Shown here piece after piece: positions 47,085 to 60,206 of a stretch of 64,000 nucleotides of DNA. The DNA is from Scenedesmus sp. ARA3 (lineage: Eukaryota > Chlorophyta > Chlorophyceae > Sphaeropleales > Scenedesmaceae), in contig RWJK01001554.1 of the NCBI GenBank assembly GCA_004335835.1, forward strand, positions 1 through 64,000. Reading direction: 5' to 3'. Within the stretch, counting starts at the first letter, position 1. The number at the start of each line of letters is the position of its first letter. Position numbers and translations under genes: made by a program. The notes beneath the pieces were generated by a model, which ran no database searches, was not told the DNA's origin, and saw only the letters and a list, made by a program, of their open reading frames with translations.

Positions 47085-47425
47085 AACAGCGGCACTGACA
47101 AACGTATCAATGAGGTGGAGCAGGAGGGCGGCAAGCCAGCAGCCGCCAGCAAGGATGGAAAGGGCAGCGCAGGCGTGCTGTGCTGAAACAGCGGCGCTGA
47201 TAAAAAATAAACGATGCGGTGGAGCAGGAGGGCGGCAAGCCAGCAGCAGCCAGCAGCAAGCATTGCAAGGGTGCAGCAGGCGTGCTGTGCTGAAAGCAGC
47301 GATGAACCGGTGACGTGGAGCAAGGCAGGTTGAAGTGCGGAGCTGCGTGATTGCTGTGCAGCGAAAGCAGCAAGCCTGCAGCCAGCAGAAAGACTGGCAA
47401 GGGCACGGCATGCATCCTGTGCTGA
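47013..47425 (+). repeat. Repeated C-terminal coding tail of PFD2
   Basis: The coding end 47013-47084 (GGKPAAASKDG, then AAGVLC and stop) is followed by copies at 47115-47186, 47219-47293 and about 47358-47425. The first two copies read EQEGGKPAA and end AGVLC-stop; the third ends ACILC-stop. Reading frame and stop are kept although they lie in the presumed 3' UTR. Confidence 0.85.
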
Positions 47426-50255
47426 AAACGCGGCGCTGATGTAAGTTCTGGCGAGGTGGAGCAAGGCAGGTGGAGGCACGGACTGCTGTGTGGTGGCTGC
47501 GTGGCTGCAGCGGAGGGCAGCGAGTCAGACAGCAAGCGTACAGATCGGCGCGAATGCCGCAAGGTCTCTGGCGCATCCTGTCTAACAGGCACAGGCAGCT
47601 CAACGTGCTGGGCTCTGCCCCACCTCGCGGTGATGCGCACAGCCTGGTGTTGGTGCGCAGGAGCCTGCTGAATCCTGCACTAATAAGGCTGACCTTAGTG
47701 CTGCTGGCGGTTTTGTGCAGCTGTGCGCTGCGCAGGGGCTGCAGTGAGGGGTGTGGCGGGCGCAGCAATAGTTGCGGTGCGTTGTGCATGGTGTGGAGCA
47801 GCTGCTGTTTCGTGGTGCTGCTGTACGGCAGCACTGCAGTTGCAATGGACTGGGCCACTGTCAGCCCTAGCATGATGCTCTGGTTGTTTGCAAGCGTACC
47901 GGCACGCTGCACCTCGTCAGGATGCTGTGGCAGCTGCTGTATCTGTGTTGCGCTTGGGCAGCTGGCGCTCTAAAGCATTCCAGCAGGAGATGTGTTATGT
48001 GGCAGGACGGGCACTGCATGCGAGCAGTGCAGGTGCGGCCATTGTGTGCGCCGCACACACGCGGCATGTACAGCCACTTACTTGGGTGGCTGGGTTTGCT
48101 CCAGCAAACATGGCTGAATCCGCTGCGTCTATTGCTCCCTGTGTTGGGGCCAGCTGTACCACAGCGTTAGTAACAGAGTGTGTGTGTTGTCCATGCCACA
48201 TTGTGGTCACCGCTGGCGCCAGTGGCCAACCTACAAACTATGCACAGTCGGTGTAAGCTGTGCTGAACAGCCAATCACTGTTGATCAAGCTCACGAGCAG
48301 CAGAACAGCAAGCCGCTTGCTGACATACACCTTGGCAGCATGCTCAGTTGCTGGTGCTCCTAGCTCTACATGTTATTGCCTGCAAAATACATCGTTGATA
48401 GTGATTATTGCCTGCAAAATACATCGTTGATAGTGATTGTGTGCAGCCTGCTGAGCAGATGGGAACAACTTGTTACAGAAAGCTGATTCCACTTCATCCC
48501 CAGTCTGAACTTGATCCAAGCCAACGCACCAGCTGACGGGCTCCGCCACTCTGCTGGGCATGCAGCAATAAGATTCTGTGATAGATGCGTGGACAGAGGA
48601 CCCTGTGCCGCGGAGGGTGTAATGAAAACATCACGAGCATGCATGCAAGTTCAAGCCACATGCAACAATACGACTGGCAAACACAACGCCTGGGCATCGC
48701 AGAGCGCTCGTTGCCAGCAACATCAAACACTGCTAATGCAGATGCAGCGGGTGAACTGCTGCTGCCACAATGCGTCAGCAACGCTAGTGCAGAAAGCGCT
48801 CCCAACGAGTCGTGCTTATCATGTTCTTGGCTGTCACAGCAAAAGGCCTGAAGGATCGGACATGCACATGCCCAGTTTCCTGTTGTGCCGCACGCTGCAA
48901 TGCATACTGCTCTACATGCACAGTCTGCTTATGCCACTTCTTCCCACGCCAACAACACCACCAGCACAACACCAGCCAGCAAAAGCTGCTGCACTGCCAA
49001 CTACTAGATACTAGCAACTTGGAATCTGCCCCTGCTTGGGCATGCGCTCTTGCGGCAGCGCAGCGCCACCAAACATGCACAAGCAACACCACGCACCTTT
49101 GGCTGAATGCACACACAACGCAGCACAATCACTGTGCGAGGCCGTACTACAAACACATGCACGTTAATTCACACGATGCCACCAGGGGCTCGTTCGAATG
49201 CGACGCCAAAGACAGTCTTTGCTAACCTCCACATCCATAGCAGCCGGCACAGGACGTGTGCAGCACGTCCGCAATGCCACCCTTGGCTGATCACGTGCGC
49301 CTGCACATTGTGCACACATTGACTCGGAGCTGCAGACCGCAAAACACATGATTCTTTGCAAGGAACAGCACACTGCACACCACACCCCCATCTGTGACAC
49401 CCATCTTTGGTTTCACAACATTTCCTGTTCTGCCTGCCGCTGCTCCCCACTTGTCAAATCAAGATAGCGCAGTGGCAGTTGAGCAGCACATGATGCAATA
49501 CGCACCCGTGTCCGCTCCTGAAGTACAGACGCCGACTTGCCTGATGCAACGTTCATCCTCACTAGTACAGCCCTCTGTCCCCACAGCACAGCCGGCAACC
49601 CGCCAAGACCCCAAATACACCCAAAACGGCGCACACAACGTACAACCACAAGCATAGCCGGCAAGCCGCTGCAACTGAGCCAGCATGGCACGTCTGCCGT
49701 GCATGCGCGTAGGCTCCGCGCAGCAGGGACTGCATGTTGCTCGTCCCACCAAAACTGTCGCCAGAAGCAGCGTCGAAAAACACACACAACACTCCCCCTG
49801 GCAGGCCGCGCCGAGCAGCATCCTGCAGATTCATGCACACGCATTCATCAAACCCCATGGACAAAAAGGCGGCCAAGCGATACTAGGCTTGAGCCCTGTG
49901 GGCAGTTGCCAATGTGGCACCTTCACCCACCGACAGCAAGGTACACGGGCGGCACATTAACAAAGCACGCCTCACAACATCTCCAACAGCGCAGCTCAGG
50001 GCCTACGCAAACATGCGCTTGCACGCATGGGAGCATCGCAACGGGCACGGCATCTGTTACTTCCAAGGCCTGCACCTGATGCATGCACTCCCGCGTGCTG
50101 CCACGCCGCAAGCACTGGCGCTGCACACAACTGCGGCTGCCCCCAAGACCCACCAGCACAAATGGCGCAACAACCCCAGCCGGCTGATCAGGCCTTCGAT
50201 ATCTGTTCTGCATTGCCACACCGCAGCAACATCTGGCCAATCACACACAGCTGCA
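47085..50255. other. Gene-poor interval after PFD2
   Basis: Starts with the repeated PFD2 tails. Open stretches at 47470-47973 (+) and 49537-50079 (+) have no family motifs or phased introns and are not called. A 32-bp unit is duplicated at 48375-48438. Convergent arrangement with the pyrophosphorylase gene. Confidence 0.5.
48375..48438. repeat. Perfect 32-bp tandem duplication
   Basis: 48375-48406 and 48407-48438 are identical (begin ATTGCCTGCAAAATACATCG). Recent event in AT-richer sequence. Confidence 0.95.
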
Positions 50256-53200
50256 TCACACCTGTGTGCCGGCAGGAATCACAGCGCCCCGCATCACCAC
50301 CAGGATTCCATCCTTGATCACAATGCCCTTGGGCAGGTTGCTGTTCCTGCCATCCCTGATGCCCTCCTTATTCACCAGCACACAGTTGGGCCCGATGCGT
50401 GCATTGCTGTCCACAATGGCCCGCTCCAGGCGCGTGTTGTGGCCTAGGCCGAGGGGAATGGCGCCGCGCGCCACTTCTTCGGCGCGCGACTCGGTCGTGT
50501 CGATGGTGTCCGCGCCGAAGATTATGGAGTCCTGTGTGTGGTGTAGCAGCGGCAGGCAGATATGAGTTGGCCGAGCAGAATGCAGATGGTACACCTTGCA
50601 GATGTGTGCAGCAGCAGCGGGCAGTGCTGCGACGACGCATGTAGAGCAGCAGGCACGAGCCGCAAATGTCAGCAGCTGGCGCAGCGTAACACAACCTCCT
50701 TAGTGAAGTTGGCAGCAGACCGACCCCAACCCAACCCAGCTGCTTACACGCATGCCCATACGCATGCCCTTATGCACGTCCATACGCAAGCCCACCCAGC
50801 AGCAGCAGCAGCAGCAGCCGCCTCACGCCCTCACCTTGACGAAGCAGTCCTTCTCGATGTACGCGCAGCTGCCGATCACGCTGTTCTTGACCACGCTGCC
50901 CCGCTCCACCCTGCAGGCGTCCCCCACCAGGCTGTCAGCCACGCTGGCGCCGTACACCTTGCTGGGCGGCAGCACGCGCGCCTCGCTGAACAGAGGCGCC
51001 TCGCGGTCAAACAGCTGCAGCCGGCTCGTCTGCACGGGGCACAAGGGGAGAAGAGAACAGTAGGTCAACACAGGTTTGTGGTCCGCTTGCATGTCTGCAT
51101 ACACCTCACTGAACAGGGGCGCCTCGCGGTGAAACAGCTGCAGCCGGCTCGTCTGCAAGCGCAGCGGGGCAGAGATACTGCAAGTCAAAACACATGTTTG
51201 GTGGTCCACTTGCGACCCTGAACGGGGGCGCCTCGCGGTCAAACAGCTGCAACCGGCTCGTCTGCACGCGGCACAGCGGGACAAAGAACCTGTCGTTCAG
51301 CATAGGTTCCACAGGGGGTGTGATCGTGGCTGCTTTCCATTGCTCTGATGCAAGAGAGCAGCCATCAGTAGGTTAGTGGGCGCAGCGCAGGTGGGTGCTA
51401 CCATCTGACATGCCGAGCGCAGGAGGGCTGACCATCAGTGCATACAACATGCTGACATAAATCATATACAGCTTACGTCTGCCGCCAGCGCCATTTGTGC
51501 CGCGTAGTAGTCCTTGAGGCTGCCCACGTCCTCCCAGTAGCCGTGGTGCGGGTAGGCCACGATCTTGAGCTCACCGTGCATCAGCGCAAGGATGTCACGG
51601 CTGAAGTCCACCGCCTGGGGGTTGCCAGCCGCAGGGCAGGACAGTACAGGGCAGGGTGCATCAAACCGAGAGTGGAGCATGCACACAACGATGCATCAGG
51701 GCCAGCGTGTCGCGGGGACAGCCCACCGCCTGCGGCTATGCAAGGCAAGGGAGAGTGTAGGGCAGCACACACACCCCTCCAGCCGCTCACCTTGGGGAAG
51801 CGTGTTGACAGCAGCTCCTGCAGCACCTTGCGCTTGATCACGTACATGCCCATGGACGCAACAAAGGGCTTGCTCACGGCCTCCTCCGCGGTGTCGGCTG
51901 CGGAGGCAACAGGCAGACAGGTAAAAAGCAGACAGGGTGCAGACACGTGTCAGTTGCTCACAGCCTCCTCAGCGGTGTCGGCAGCGGCAGCACTGGCGGC
52001 AGGCGCAAGCACAGACATGCAGGTCAGATACGGACACGACAACGGGCTGACAAGCAATGTGTGTCAGCTGCTGCTGATGACCATGCACACCTGCAGGTGC
52101 TCACACAGATCCACATGCTGCACACTTGTCAGTTGCACGTACTGCTGAAACCTGGCGGGTGCTGCTGCTGCTGCCGCTGCCTCGCCTGCACCGCCTTTCA
52201 CAGTCGCCCTGACACTTTGCTGCGGTAACAACATAGCAATACTCAGACGCAATCAGGCGGCAAGCATGCGGGCACCCTCACCGAAGCCGTACTCGTGCGT
52301 GTCGATGGACATGGTGGCCAGCTGCGTGCGCGGCGGCTTCTCGTGGAACTCCAGCACGTTGCAGCCGCGGTCCACCTGGCAGCAGCAGCGGTGTGGCAGG
52401 ATCAAGTGCGAACAGCAGCAGCAGCAGCCGCCAAAAGGCACACGGATCAGCATCAGCAGCAAGCAACATGCAGCCGCCATCAGATTGCAGAATGTTGGGC
52501 AGTGTCACCTTCAGCAGCAGCCAACAAGCACGCGAACATGCAGGCCATGCAGCAGCTCAGACACCGATGCTGCAGATGGTGCTCTTCCACTTTACTGAAC
52601 GACGAGAGACGCGGAGCAGTCATCAAGCTGTTCTGCAGCAACCACAGGGCCGCAGGTTGGCAGCAGCATTCGCCGCACCGTGAGCATCCCCAGGTGTCTG
52701 GCGCCTGCAGAAAGTGCTGCCACGCTGCATGCTTTTTTACGTATGTGCTTCCTGCAACCCTTTGCACACACTTGTTACACTGCCGGCCGCAACAGCAGCA
52801 GGCTCACCGTGAGAACCCCCAGGTGTGCCGCCTGCCCCGTGCTGCTACGCTGCATGCTGTTTGACGTAGGTACTTCCTGCAACCCGTTACACAATGCGTG
52901 TCACACTGTCAACTGCTGCTGCCAGCTCACCGTGAGCACCCCCAGGTGTGTGGCGTGCTCCTCGTCTGCCGGCGTTGTGGCGATGGTCACGTCAGCGCCC
53001 TTGGCCCTGTGGTAGTTGAGCAGCTGCGTGTAATCCATGCGGTAGCTGCATGAAGGGTGCAGCAGCAGCAGCAGCAGCAGGATGCGGAACTTCAGCCTTG
53101 CTGCAATCCCCTTGAAAAGGACTTCTCAAAGATCTTGCATTGCATTGCAAGCAGCATGCATGCTCGCAACAGGCTTGCTGCTCTGCAGCAGCCGCAAGCC

Positions 53201-55376
53201 CTGACGGCAGGCGCTGCTACAGCCGTGCAGCCGAACCAACCACCAGACGCAGCACCCTCCACACCGCCCTGCTGGCTGCCACCTGCTGCGCCACCTCCCT
53301 TGCTGCTGCATCACCACTTGCACCACCCCCACCACCTGCTGCACCACCCCTTGCTGCTGTACCAACTCCCTTGCTGCTGCATCAACCCTTGCTGCACCAC
53401 CACCACCACCACCTGCTGCACCTCCCGCCACTCACAGCTGGTCTGCCGCCATGATGAGCACGTCCTCGCAGCCCTCGTGCTTGGCCTCGTCAAACAGGTA
53501 CAGGTACCTGGGGGGCAGCACGGCGGCAGGGGCGTGGCAGTGACGTATGGTTAGCGCAGTGCCCAAGAATGCACAACATGCAGTCAAGTACAGGTGGTGG
53601 TGGCACAGCAGCACAGCAGCACAGGCAGCAGGACGGTGTCTGCCAAAGCTTCATACCACGCAACATAACACACAAGACACAAACGCAAGCATGCCGCACC
53701 TGCGCGCAGCATCAACAGTGCGCTGATACCATGCAACAAATACACAGGCACATGCACAAGCAGCTCCAGAAGCAACAGCAACCGAACCAGCACCTGCGCA
53801 CTGCGTCTGCCCTGCCCTGGTACCACGCAACAACCACAGAAACACGCACGCAAGCAACTCCAGAAGCTGACGCATACGCGCCTGCTGTGCCCTGGTGCCA
53901 GGCCTCCACACACTCAACAGGTTATGTAACCAGATTTCCTTGTTTACGCACCTGCGCACTGCGTCTGCCGTGCCCTGGTACCAGGCCTCCTTGGACTCCA
54001 GGCCTGGCCGCTGGCTGGCCGCCAGCGTCTCCACAAAGCCGCTGCCGTGGCCGATGAGCGTCACGTTGTTCAGGAACTGGTACGCGCGGCTCAGGTGCCG
54101 GTTCAGGCTGCAAGAAAAAGATGGCGGCAGCAGCAGCAGCAGGTTGTGAAGCGCAGCAGACAGTAACGAAACACAGCATGACAATAAACAGGANGGGGGG
54201 GGGGGGCAGCGAGGGCAGCAGATGGCGGCAGACATGCAGGTTTCAAGGCGCTGCTGTGGAATGCCGCGTGGTCCCCTCCCCCAACGCTCCTGCACACACA
54301 TAGAAGCCATTCTCAGCCGCCTGCACAAGCTGCCCGCATGCGACCTCATGCCTCATGACATGGCTTCACCACGCACCTGGTGGCATTGCACACACATCAG
54401 ACTGATACCTGCTGCCTGCACAGCTGCCCACACGCAGTCAATATGCCTGGTCACATCACCCCGCCCACCTGGTGGCGTTGTACTGCGTGAGCACGTAGAT
54501 GTTGGAGATGCCGGAGTGGATGCAGTTGCTGAGCGGCACGTCGATCAGCCGGAACAGCCCCGCAAACGGCACTGCAGGCTCAGCGCGAGAGTTGGTCAGC
54601 GGCCACAGGTCAGTGCCGGGGCCACCACCCAGGATCATGGCTGCGCGGCGGCAGCAGCAGCAGCAGCAGCAGGACACGCAGCAGCAGCAGCAGCAGGACA
54701 CGCAGCAGCAGCAGCAGGACACGCAGCAGCAGCAGCGCGGCACGAACCGGAGGTATCAACAGGTGGCCACGTCCGCAATGCGCAGGCAGCTGTGGCTGTG
54801 GCTGCTGAAGCGTACGGTGCAGACCAGCACAAACGGTGCGTGCAGGAAGCGGCCCGGATAATCTCAGTGGGGCAGCCGCACCCCACTCCAAGCAAGCGAT
54901 GGCAAGGTTGCTTGCAAGCAAGCAAGCCGTTTGTGGTGTGCTTTGATTGTTGTTGATCAACATTCGGCACATCACAAAGGGCTTTATCGCTTGCAGAGCG
55001 TGCACTGGGTACTGCTGCTGCACAGTGGGCTGGTCATGTATCTAGATGGATGGCTAGATAGATAAGAGGGATGTCAAGCGCTTGCTGCATGGCTCAGGCC
55101 ACCACCCTAAATGAAGCTCGCATGCATTGCCTGGCTGCAGCGATCACCATGCATCCTGAGCATCTGCATGCGATCTGGCATGGGCAAGTCTGATGCTGCC
55201 TGTGCTGGCTCATGCATCTGCTGCAGCGTGCGCTGCAGGCCATGCTGCATGCTGGGTGCTCTGACGCACCCACGATCTCTTCCGAGGACTTGACTGGAGG
55301 CCGTGCATACGGTTTGAGCTGCTGCTGTGGCTGCTGGGGCGTCTGCTTTGATGCTGGGGGTTGTTGCCTGTTTGAG
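50256..55376 (-). CDS. ADP-glucose pyrophosphorylase, large-subunit-like (5' exon unresolved)
   Basis: Forms ADP-glucose from ATP and glucose-1-phosphate for plastid starch synthesis (family knowledge). Ten exons join in phase: 55270-55376, 54469-54640, 53952-54107, 53436-53507, 52931-53045, 52282-52375, 51791-51897, 51477-51614, 50835-51029 and 50256-50531. Motifs: [99 protein letters not shown], then the left-handed beta-helix domain ending VIPAGTQV. The catalytic-subunit signatures GTRL and RAKPAVP read GTDL and RAEPAVP, as is common in regulatory large subunits. Asp of ADQLYRMDY and Lys of FHEKP are kept. The transit-peptide exon 5' of 55376 was not identified; an in-frame ATG exists at 55663. 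Confidence 0.88.
51000..51275 (-). repeat. Acceptor-side echoes of pyrophosphorylase exon 9
   Basis: The exon 9 start ([12 protein letters not shown] with CAG acceptor) at 51000-51040 recurs at 51108-51160 and 51225-51275, about 115 bp apart. Confidence 0.85.
52677..52955 (-). repeat. Donor-side echoes of pyrophosphorylase exon 5
   Basis: The exon 5 end (HLGVLT and GTGAGC donor, about 52925-52955) recurs at about 52803-52830 and 52677-52700 in intron 5. Confidence 0.75.
53696..53990 (-). repeat. Donor-side echoes of pyrophosphorylase exon 3
   Basis: The exon 3 end [10 protein letters not shown] with GTGCG donor (53948-53990) has copies at about 53881-53912, 53790-53830 and 53696-53730. The most distant still encodes [11 protein letters not shown]. 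Confidence 0.8.
54188..54208. other. Poly-G run with ambiguous base
   Basis: An N at 54194 precedes a run of about 12 G in a pyrophosphorylase intron. A near-identical case occurs at 10481-10497 in the GGT gene. Both are probably sequencing-limited homopolymers. Confidence 0.8.
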
Positions 55377-56850
55377 CTGCAGTGCAAGGACAGAACAGCG
55401 GAGGGAAATCGGAGTTTAGCGAAACGTGAGCGCTGCAGTGCGTCCTCGGCACCCGAAAACCGCAGACAATCCACAATTACCCAGGTGGACGGCTCAGCAG
55501 CGTAGCATGTGCCTTGACAGTGGAAGTCCGAGTAAAACTGCCTGTTGATACCCTGGCTCGGCAACCCTCCAGTGTCTTCTGCTGCATCATAGCTGCTTTG
55601 GATTGTGAGAGGCACTTCAGATCGTCGATCGCGCGCGTTACAGACGATGTGTGCTTTGCTCAAGCAGCTTGTCGAAACAAGCGTGATGCCTCAGCTAGAG
55701 AGCAGCAACGTATGTCCTTGGTCAATATATGCCGGAATCACAACAGTAACATGGCATCTTCTGTGGGTCAGAAAGGTGGAGGGAAAGCAGATGATGCAAT
55801 CACTGTTCTTTGGTGTCCTTGCACCCTGGACGACAGGGACACTTGTACCAACATGAAGCAATCGATACTCCGCAACCTAGTTTTAATGCAAATATGTAAA
55901 GCTTACAGGTTGCATCGCTGCTCACTGCACCATGCAATTGCTGCCAGCAGAATGCACACAGGTTCACTCATCACATGCCGCATTGTGCCCTAGCATCCAA
56001 TCCTTGTGCAGTCAAATTGAACAAAGATGACACAGAGGAGAGGAGCCTGTAGATGACACAACAACGCAGGCAAGCAGCCCGTAAGGGATCTGCTTTCACA
56101 CCTGGCATATTGCTGACTCAGCATCCAAATTTGCTGGACTTCCCTCTGCCTTATAAACAAAGTTGCCGATTGCATTCATTACAAGCATAAGCATAATGCA
56201 ACATCGTGCATACTCAAGCATACTCACATAGCTAGACGGCTCCCCAGGCCATCATGGCTGCTTGAACTTCAGACTCTAGTACTGCTGCTCCTTCTGCCTT
56301 GTTGAACTTGTGCCACGTTTGTTTTTAACACAACATAGTCTGTGAACAGTACACATGCAGCAGACCAAGCGACCGTACTGCCATGCACACTTGCAGATGT
56401 GGCCCAGCAGAAGCAGCAGCGTGCACGTGTTGACGGGCAAGCCTGCATTGCAGCCGCTGACAGTACATTCGCAGAACTCACAAGGATCTTCCTTGAAGCA
56501 TGATCCGACACCGCACAGTGCAGCAGGGGCTTGCCTTTGGCGTTGTATTGCAGCAAGGAATGCCACAGTTGCAGCACCAAAAACAACACAAACGCCATGC
56601 ACGTGCAAAGCAATGTAGAACTGGCCCGGGCGTGCTGGCAAAACGGTGGCAACCACGCCTGCTGCTGTAGCCTACACTGCCATGGCGCAGCTTGCACACA
56701 CCGCAGCTACACCTGAATGTGGGCCACCTCAGGCCGCCTCATGCTGGCCACCTTATAAAGTGTGGTTTTCCAGGTGGCAGCACTGCTGCAGTGGCACTGC
56801 TGTGCTTGCAACAGCAACAACACACCACCCTGTTGTATTCAAGCGGCAAC
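55377..56850. other. Interval between pyrophosphorylase and ZNG1 genes
   Basis: Should hold the first exon(s) and promoter of the pyrophosphorylase gene (minus strand) and the ZNG1 3' flank. Minus-strand open sequence up to 55663 is in frame with exon 55270-55376 but does not look like a transit peptide. Nothing else was recognised. Confidence 0.4.
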
Positions 56851-59800
56851 TTAACCATCCGCGCATGCCGCGCAGCACTGCTCCAGCTGCTGCTGCAGCT
56901 GCTGCTGATCCAGGTGCCTCCCAATAAGCACCAGCCTGGTCAGCGCACCATCACTGGCCTGCTGCCCAGCAGCAGCAGCAGCAGCAGCAGCAGCGTGCTT
57001 GTGCAGCACCTGCCAGTCTGCACCCGGCACAATGTCATACAAGTCATACACAGCCTGGAACATGTGCGCCCTGCTGCTGCCTGCCACATGCAGCAAGCCC
57101 TTCATACGCAGCACCTCGGCACGAGCTACGCCTCGCCCTGCCGCTGCTGCTGCTACTGCCTCCTGCCCACCCTCTGCAGCTGCTGCAAGACCTCCTGCTG
57201 CTGCTGCTGCTGCTGCTGCTTTATGCTCCTTTGCTGCGGCTGGGTGGTCCCAGATCAGGCCCTCGACCCAAGCCCTAAAGCGCTCCAGCAGCAGCGGCCG
57301 AGCCACCCTCAGCGCAATGGTCCTGACAGCAGCGTCATGGGCCTGACAGGGCTCCCCAGGCCCCAGGCCAGCCTGGCCGCTGCTGTGCTGCTGCTGCTGC
57401 TGATGGTGATGTTGCTGCTCATGGTGATGGTGTGCAGGGTTGCTGCAGCCCGACGCAGTGCAGCTGCTGGCCGTGCTGCCGTTAGCAGCAGCTGCTGCTG
57501 CTGATACGTCTGCCAGCCACTGCAGCGGCTGCTGCACGGCTGGCGGCAGCGCTGATGTAATGCCATCTGCAGCCTGCTGCTGCTGCTGTGGTTGGTCTGC
57601 TGCTGCTGGTGGTGGGGGCGTCTGCATCTGCTCCAGCAGGCGCAGGTGGTACGCACCGCGGTTCAGCAGCCGGGCCAGGTCCACCCTGCTGTGGCTGGTA
57701 GGGATGATGGCTGCTGCGCTGTTGATGGCCCGCAGCTGGGCAGTAACTGCTGCTGCTTGCTCTTCACTGAGCAGGTCCATCTGCAGCAGGCAGCAGAGCA
57801 CATGCATGTGACAGACAGCATGGCAGCAACAAACCTTTGTGTGGGACAAGTGTAAGGCAACACAATGTCACAGGCCAATCACAGGCTGCGCAACAACACT
57901 GCAGTCCTGGCATCGCTGGCAGCGATCTGGTCCGAGCCGACCCAACCTAAACACAGAACTCAAGGGGCAGCAGCACGTCAGCCGGCAACGCCTGCAGCTG
58001 TGCAATGCATGCAGCGCAGCCTACCAGCCACAGCAAGAGCACCCACACCAGCACCTCCCGACAAACAGCAGATATGGCACTCGCAATGCCACGATGGAAA
58101 ACATCAGCGCCACAGCAGGCACCTGATTCAATAGGATGACGTCAGCCAGTGCTACCTGTAGCTGCACCTCGTTGGTTCGCACCAGACATCAGCTGATTCC
58201 AACGTAACCACAGACACAGCAATCAGAAGCTACAATCATAAACAGCAGCACCGCCCCACCTTGTTCAGCAGGATGGCGTCAGCCAGGGCCACCTGCAGCT
58301 GCGCCTCATTCGCAGCGCCGCCATAACAGTCAACACAAAGTCTCGACAAGCAAAGCCAGCAGCCCCTGCAGCTGCTTTCCATGTGGCACCTACAGCTTGC
58401 CACGCACAGCACCTTACCACACACAACAGATACGGCAAAAATACCATACCAACAACCGGCCCACTTTGTTCAGCAGGATGACGTCACCCGTTCACCCAAT
58501 GCACACCCGCACCTGCCAACAACTACCTGCCACATACGGCAAGCACACTTAAACCACAAACAGCAGCGCCACAGCACGCACCTTGTTCAGTAGGATGACG
58601 TCAGCCAGCGCAACCTGCAGCTGTGCCTCATTGGCTGCGCCGCCAGGCCGCGCCTCGCCCAGCTGGCGCGCCACGTTGCGGCCATCCACCACCGCCACCA
58701 CACCATCCAGCACCACTGCTGCTTCGAGTTCTTCGTCGGTCCACAGCTCCGACATGATGGGCCCGGGGTTGGCCAGGCCTGCAGCAGCGGCACAGAATTG
58801 AGTGCGCAGGTTTCGCTTTGAGTAACAAGGCAGTTGAAAAGGCAACCGCCGCCGTTCACAAATATTCGCCAGAGCAGCAGTGACCGCCTCGATACAAACA
58901 CGAATGCCTGCATTTTGACCAAGGCAAGGGGCACATCAACATCGATGCTCACGGAATTAAACCCTGGTATTAACATGCCTTGAACCCTGCCCGCTCAAAG
59001 CAGCAGCCCTCAACCCAAGCTGCGAGGCCAGATGCCGCCGTTCACGAATATTCGCCAGAGCAGCAGTGACCGCCTCAACACGCACACGAATGCCTGCAGT
59101 TTGACCAGGGCAAAGCACACGTTGAAATGGATGCCCCACGGTAGTGAAACTTGCCGGCATTGTTACTCCACCAGCACGTAGTGAAACCTGCCGGCATTGT
59201 TACTGCCATAGCCCAGCAGCCCCTCCAGCGCCTCATGTGGCGGCTTGTGGCGCCAACAACAACAATGATAAAAAGAATAACAACTGCGGCTGAACTATGG
59301 CGCACCTGTGGTCTCCACCAGCACGTAGTCAAACTTGCCGGCATGGCGGCTACCAGCGCCCAGCAGCCCCTCCAGCGCCCAGCAGCCCCTCCAGCGCCTC
59401 ATGTGGTGCCAAAACCAACATACACATACACGATATACGACAAAATAACAAAGGCAAAGCGCACCTGTGGTCTCCACCAGCACGTAGTCGAACTTGCCCG
59501 CATGCTCACTGCCAGCGCCCAGCAGTCCCTCCAGCGCCTGCACAAACTCCGCCTTCACGCTGCAGCACAGGCAGCCGTTGGCCAGCTCCACCCACTGAGG
59601 CACATCGCTGCGGCCGCCCTGCACTGCCGTGCAGCAGGGGAAGGAAGTTGCAAAGCAGCCGCCGACGTGCTGCGACGGCGATGATGCTGCAACACATGCT
59701 CTGCAGCGCACAGCTTAGACTGCATAAGCCACAGCTGCTGGCACTCTGCCGCTGCAGCCCTACTAGACACCATGCAGCAGCAGCAGCATACATTGCAGTA

Positions 59801-60171
59801 GGGACACGGCAGGATTTAAGCAGCGTGGCCTGCGAGGCAGTGGCGACTCGCCATTGAGCTGCAATACGTAGGGCGACACACAAGCATGATGTGTTGCGCT
59901 GATGTGGCGTCAGCATCAGCTGCTGCAGGCGCTGCTGGCATGCAGTGCGACAGCTGGGCCTGTACAGTGGATGCATAGTGACCGGCACCGCGGGAGACAC
60001 ACTGGCTACACCATGCACACATCCGTGCTATGCATGGCTCTTGAACGCCATGTGATTGCTGCAACGCCGTGGTACTGTTGCATGCTGGCGGCAACGCGCG
60101 GGTGGCTCACCTTGCCTGCCCCAAGGTACCCTGGCGCAGCAGTTATGGCAGCAGCAGCAGCAGCAGCAGCA

Positions 60172-60206
<35 letters not shown>

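Noticed and set aside
47470..47973. 167-codon + strand frame after PFD2
   Set aside because: No family motif, signal of selection or phased intron; it overlaps decayed PFD2-tail repeats.
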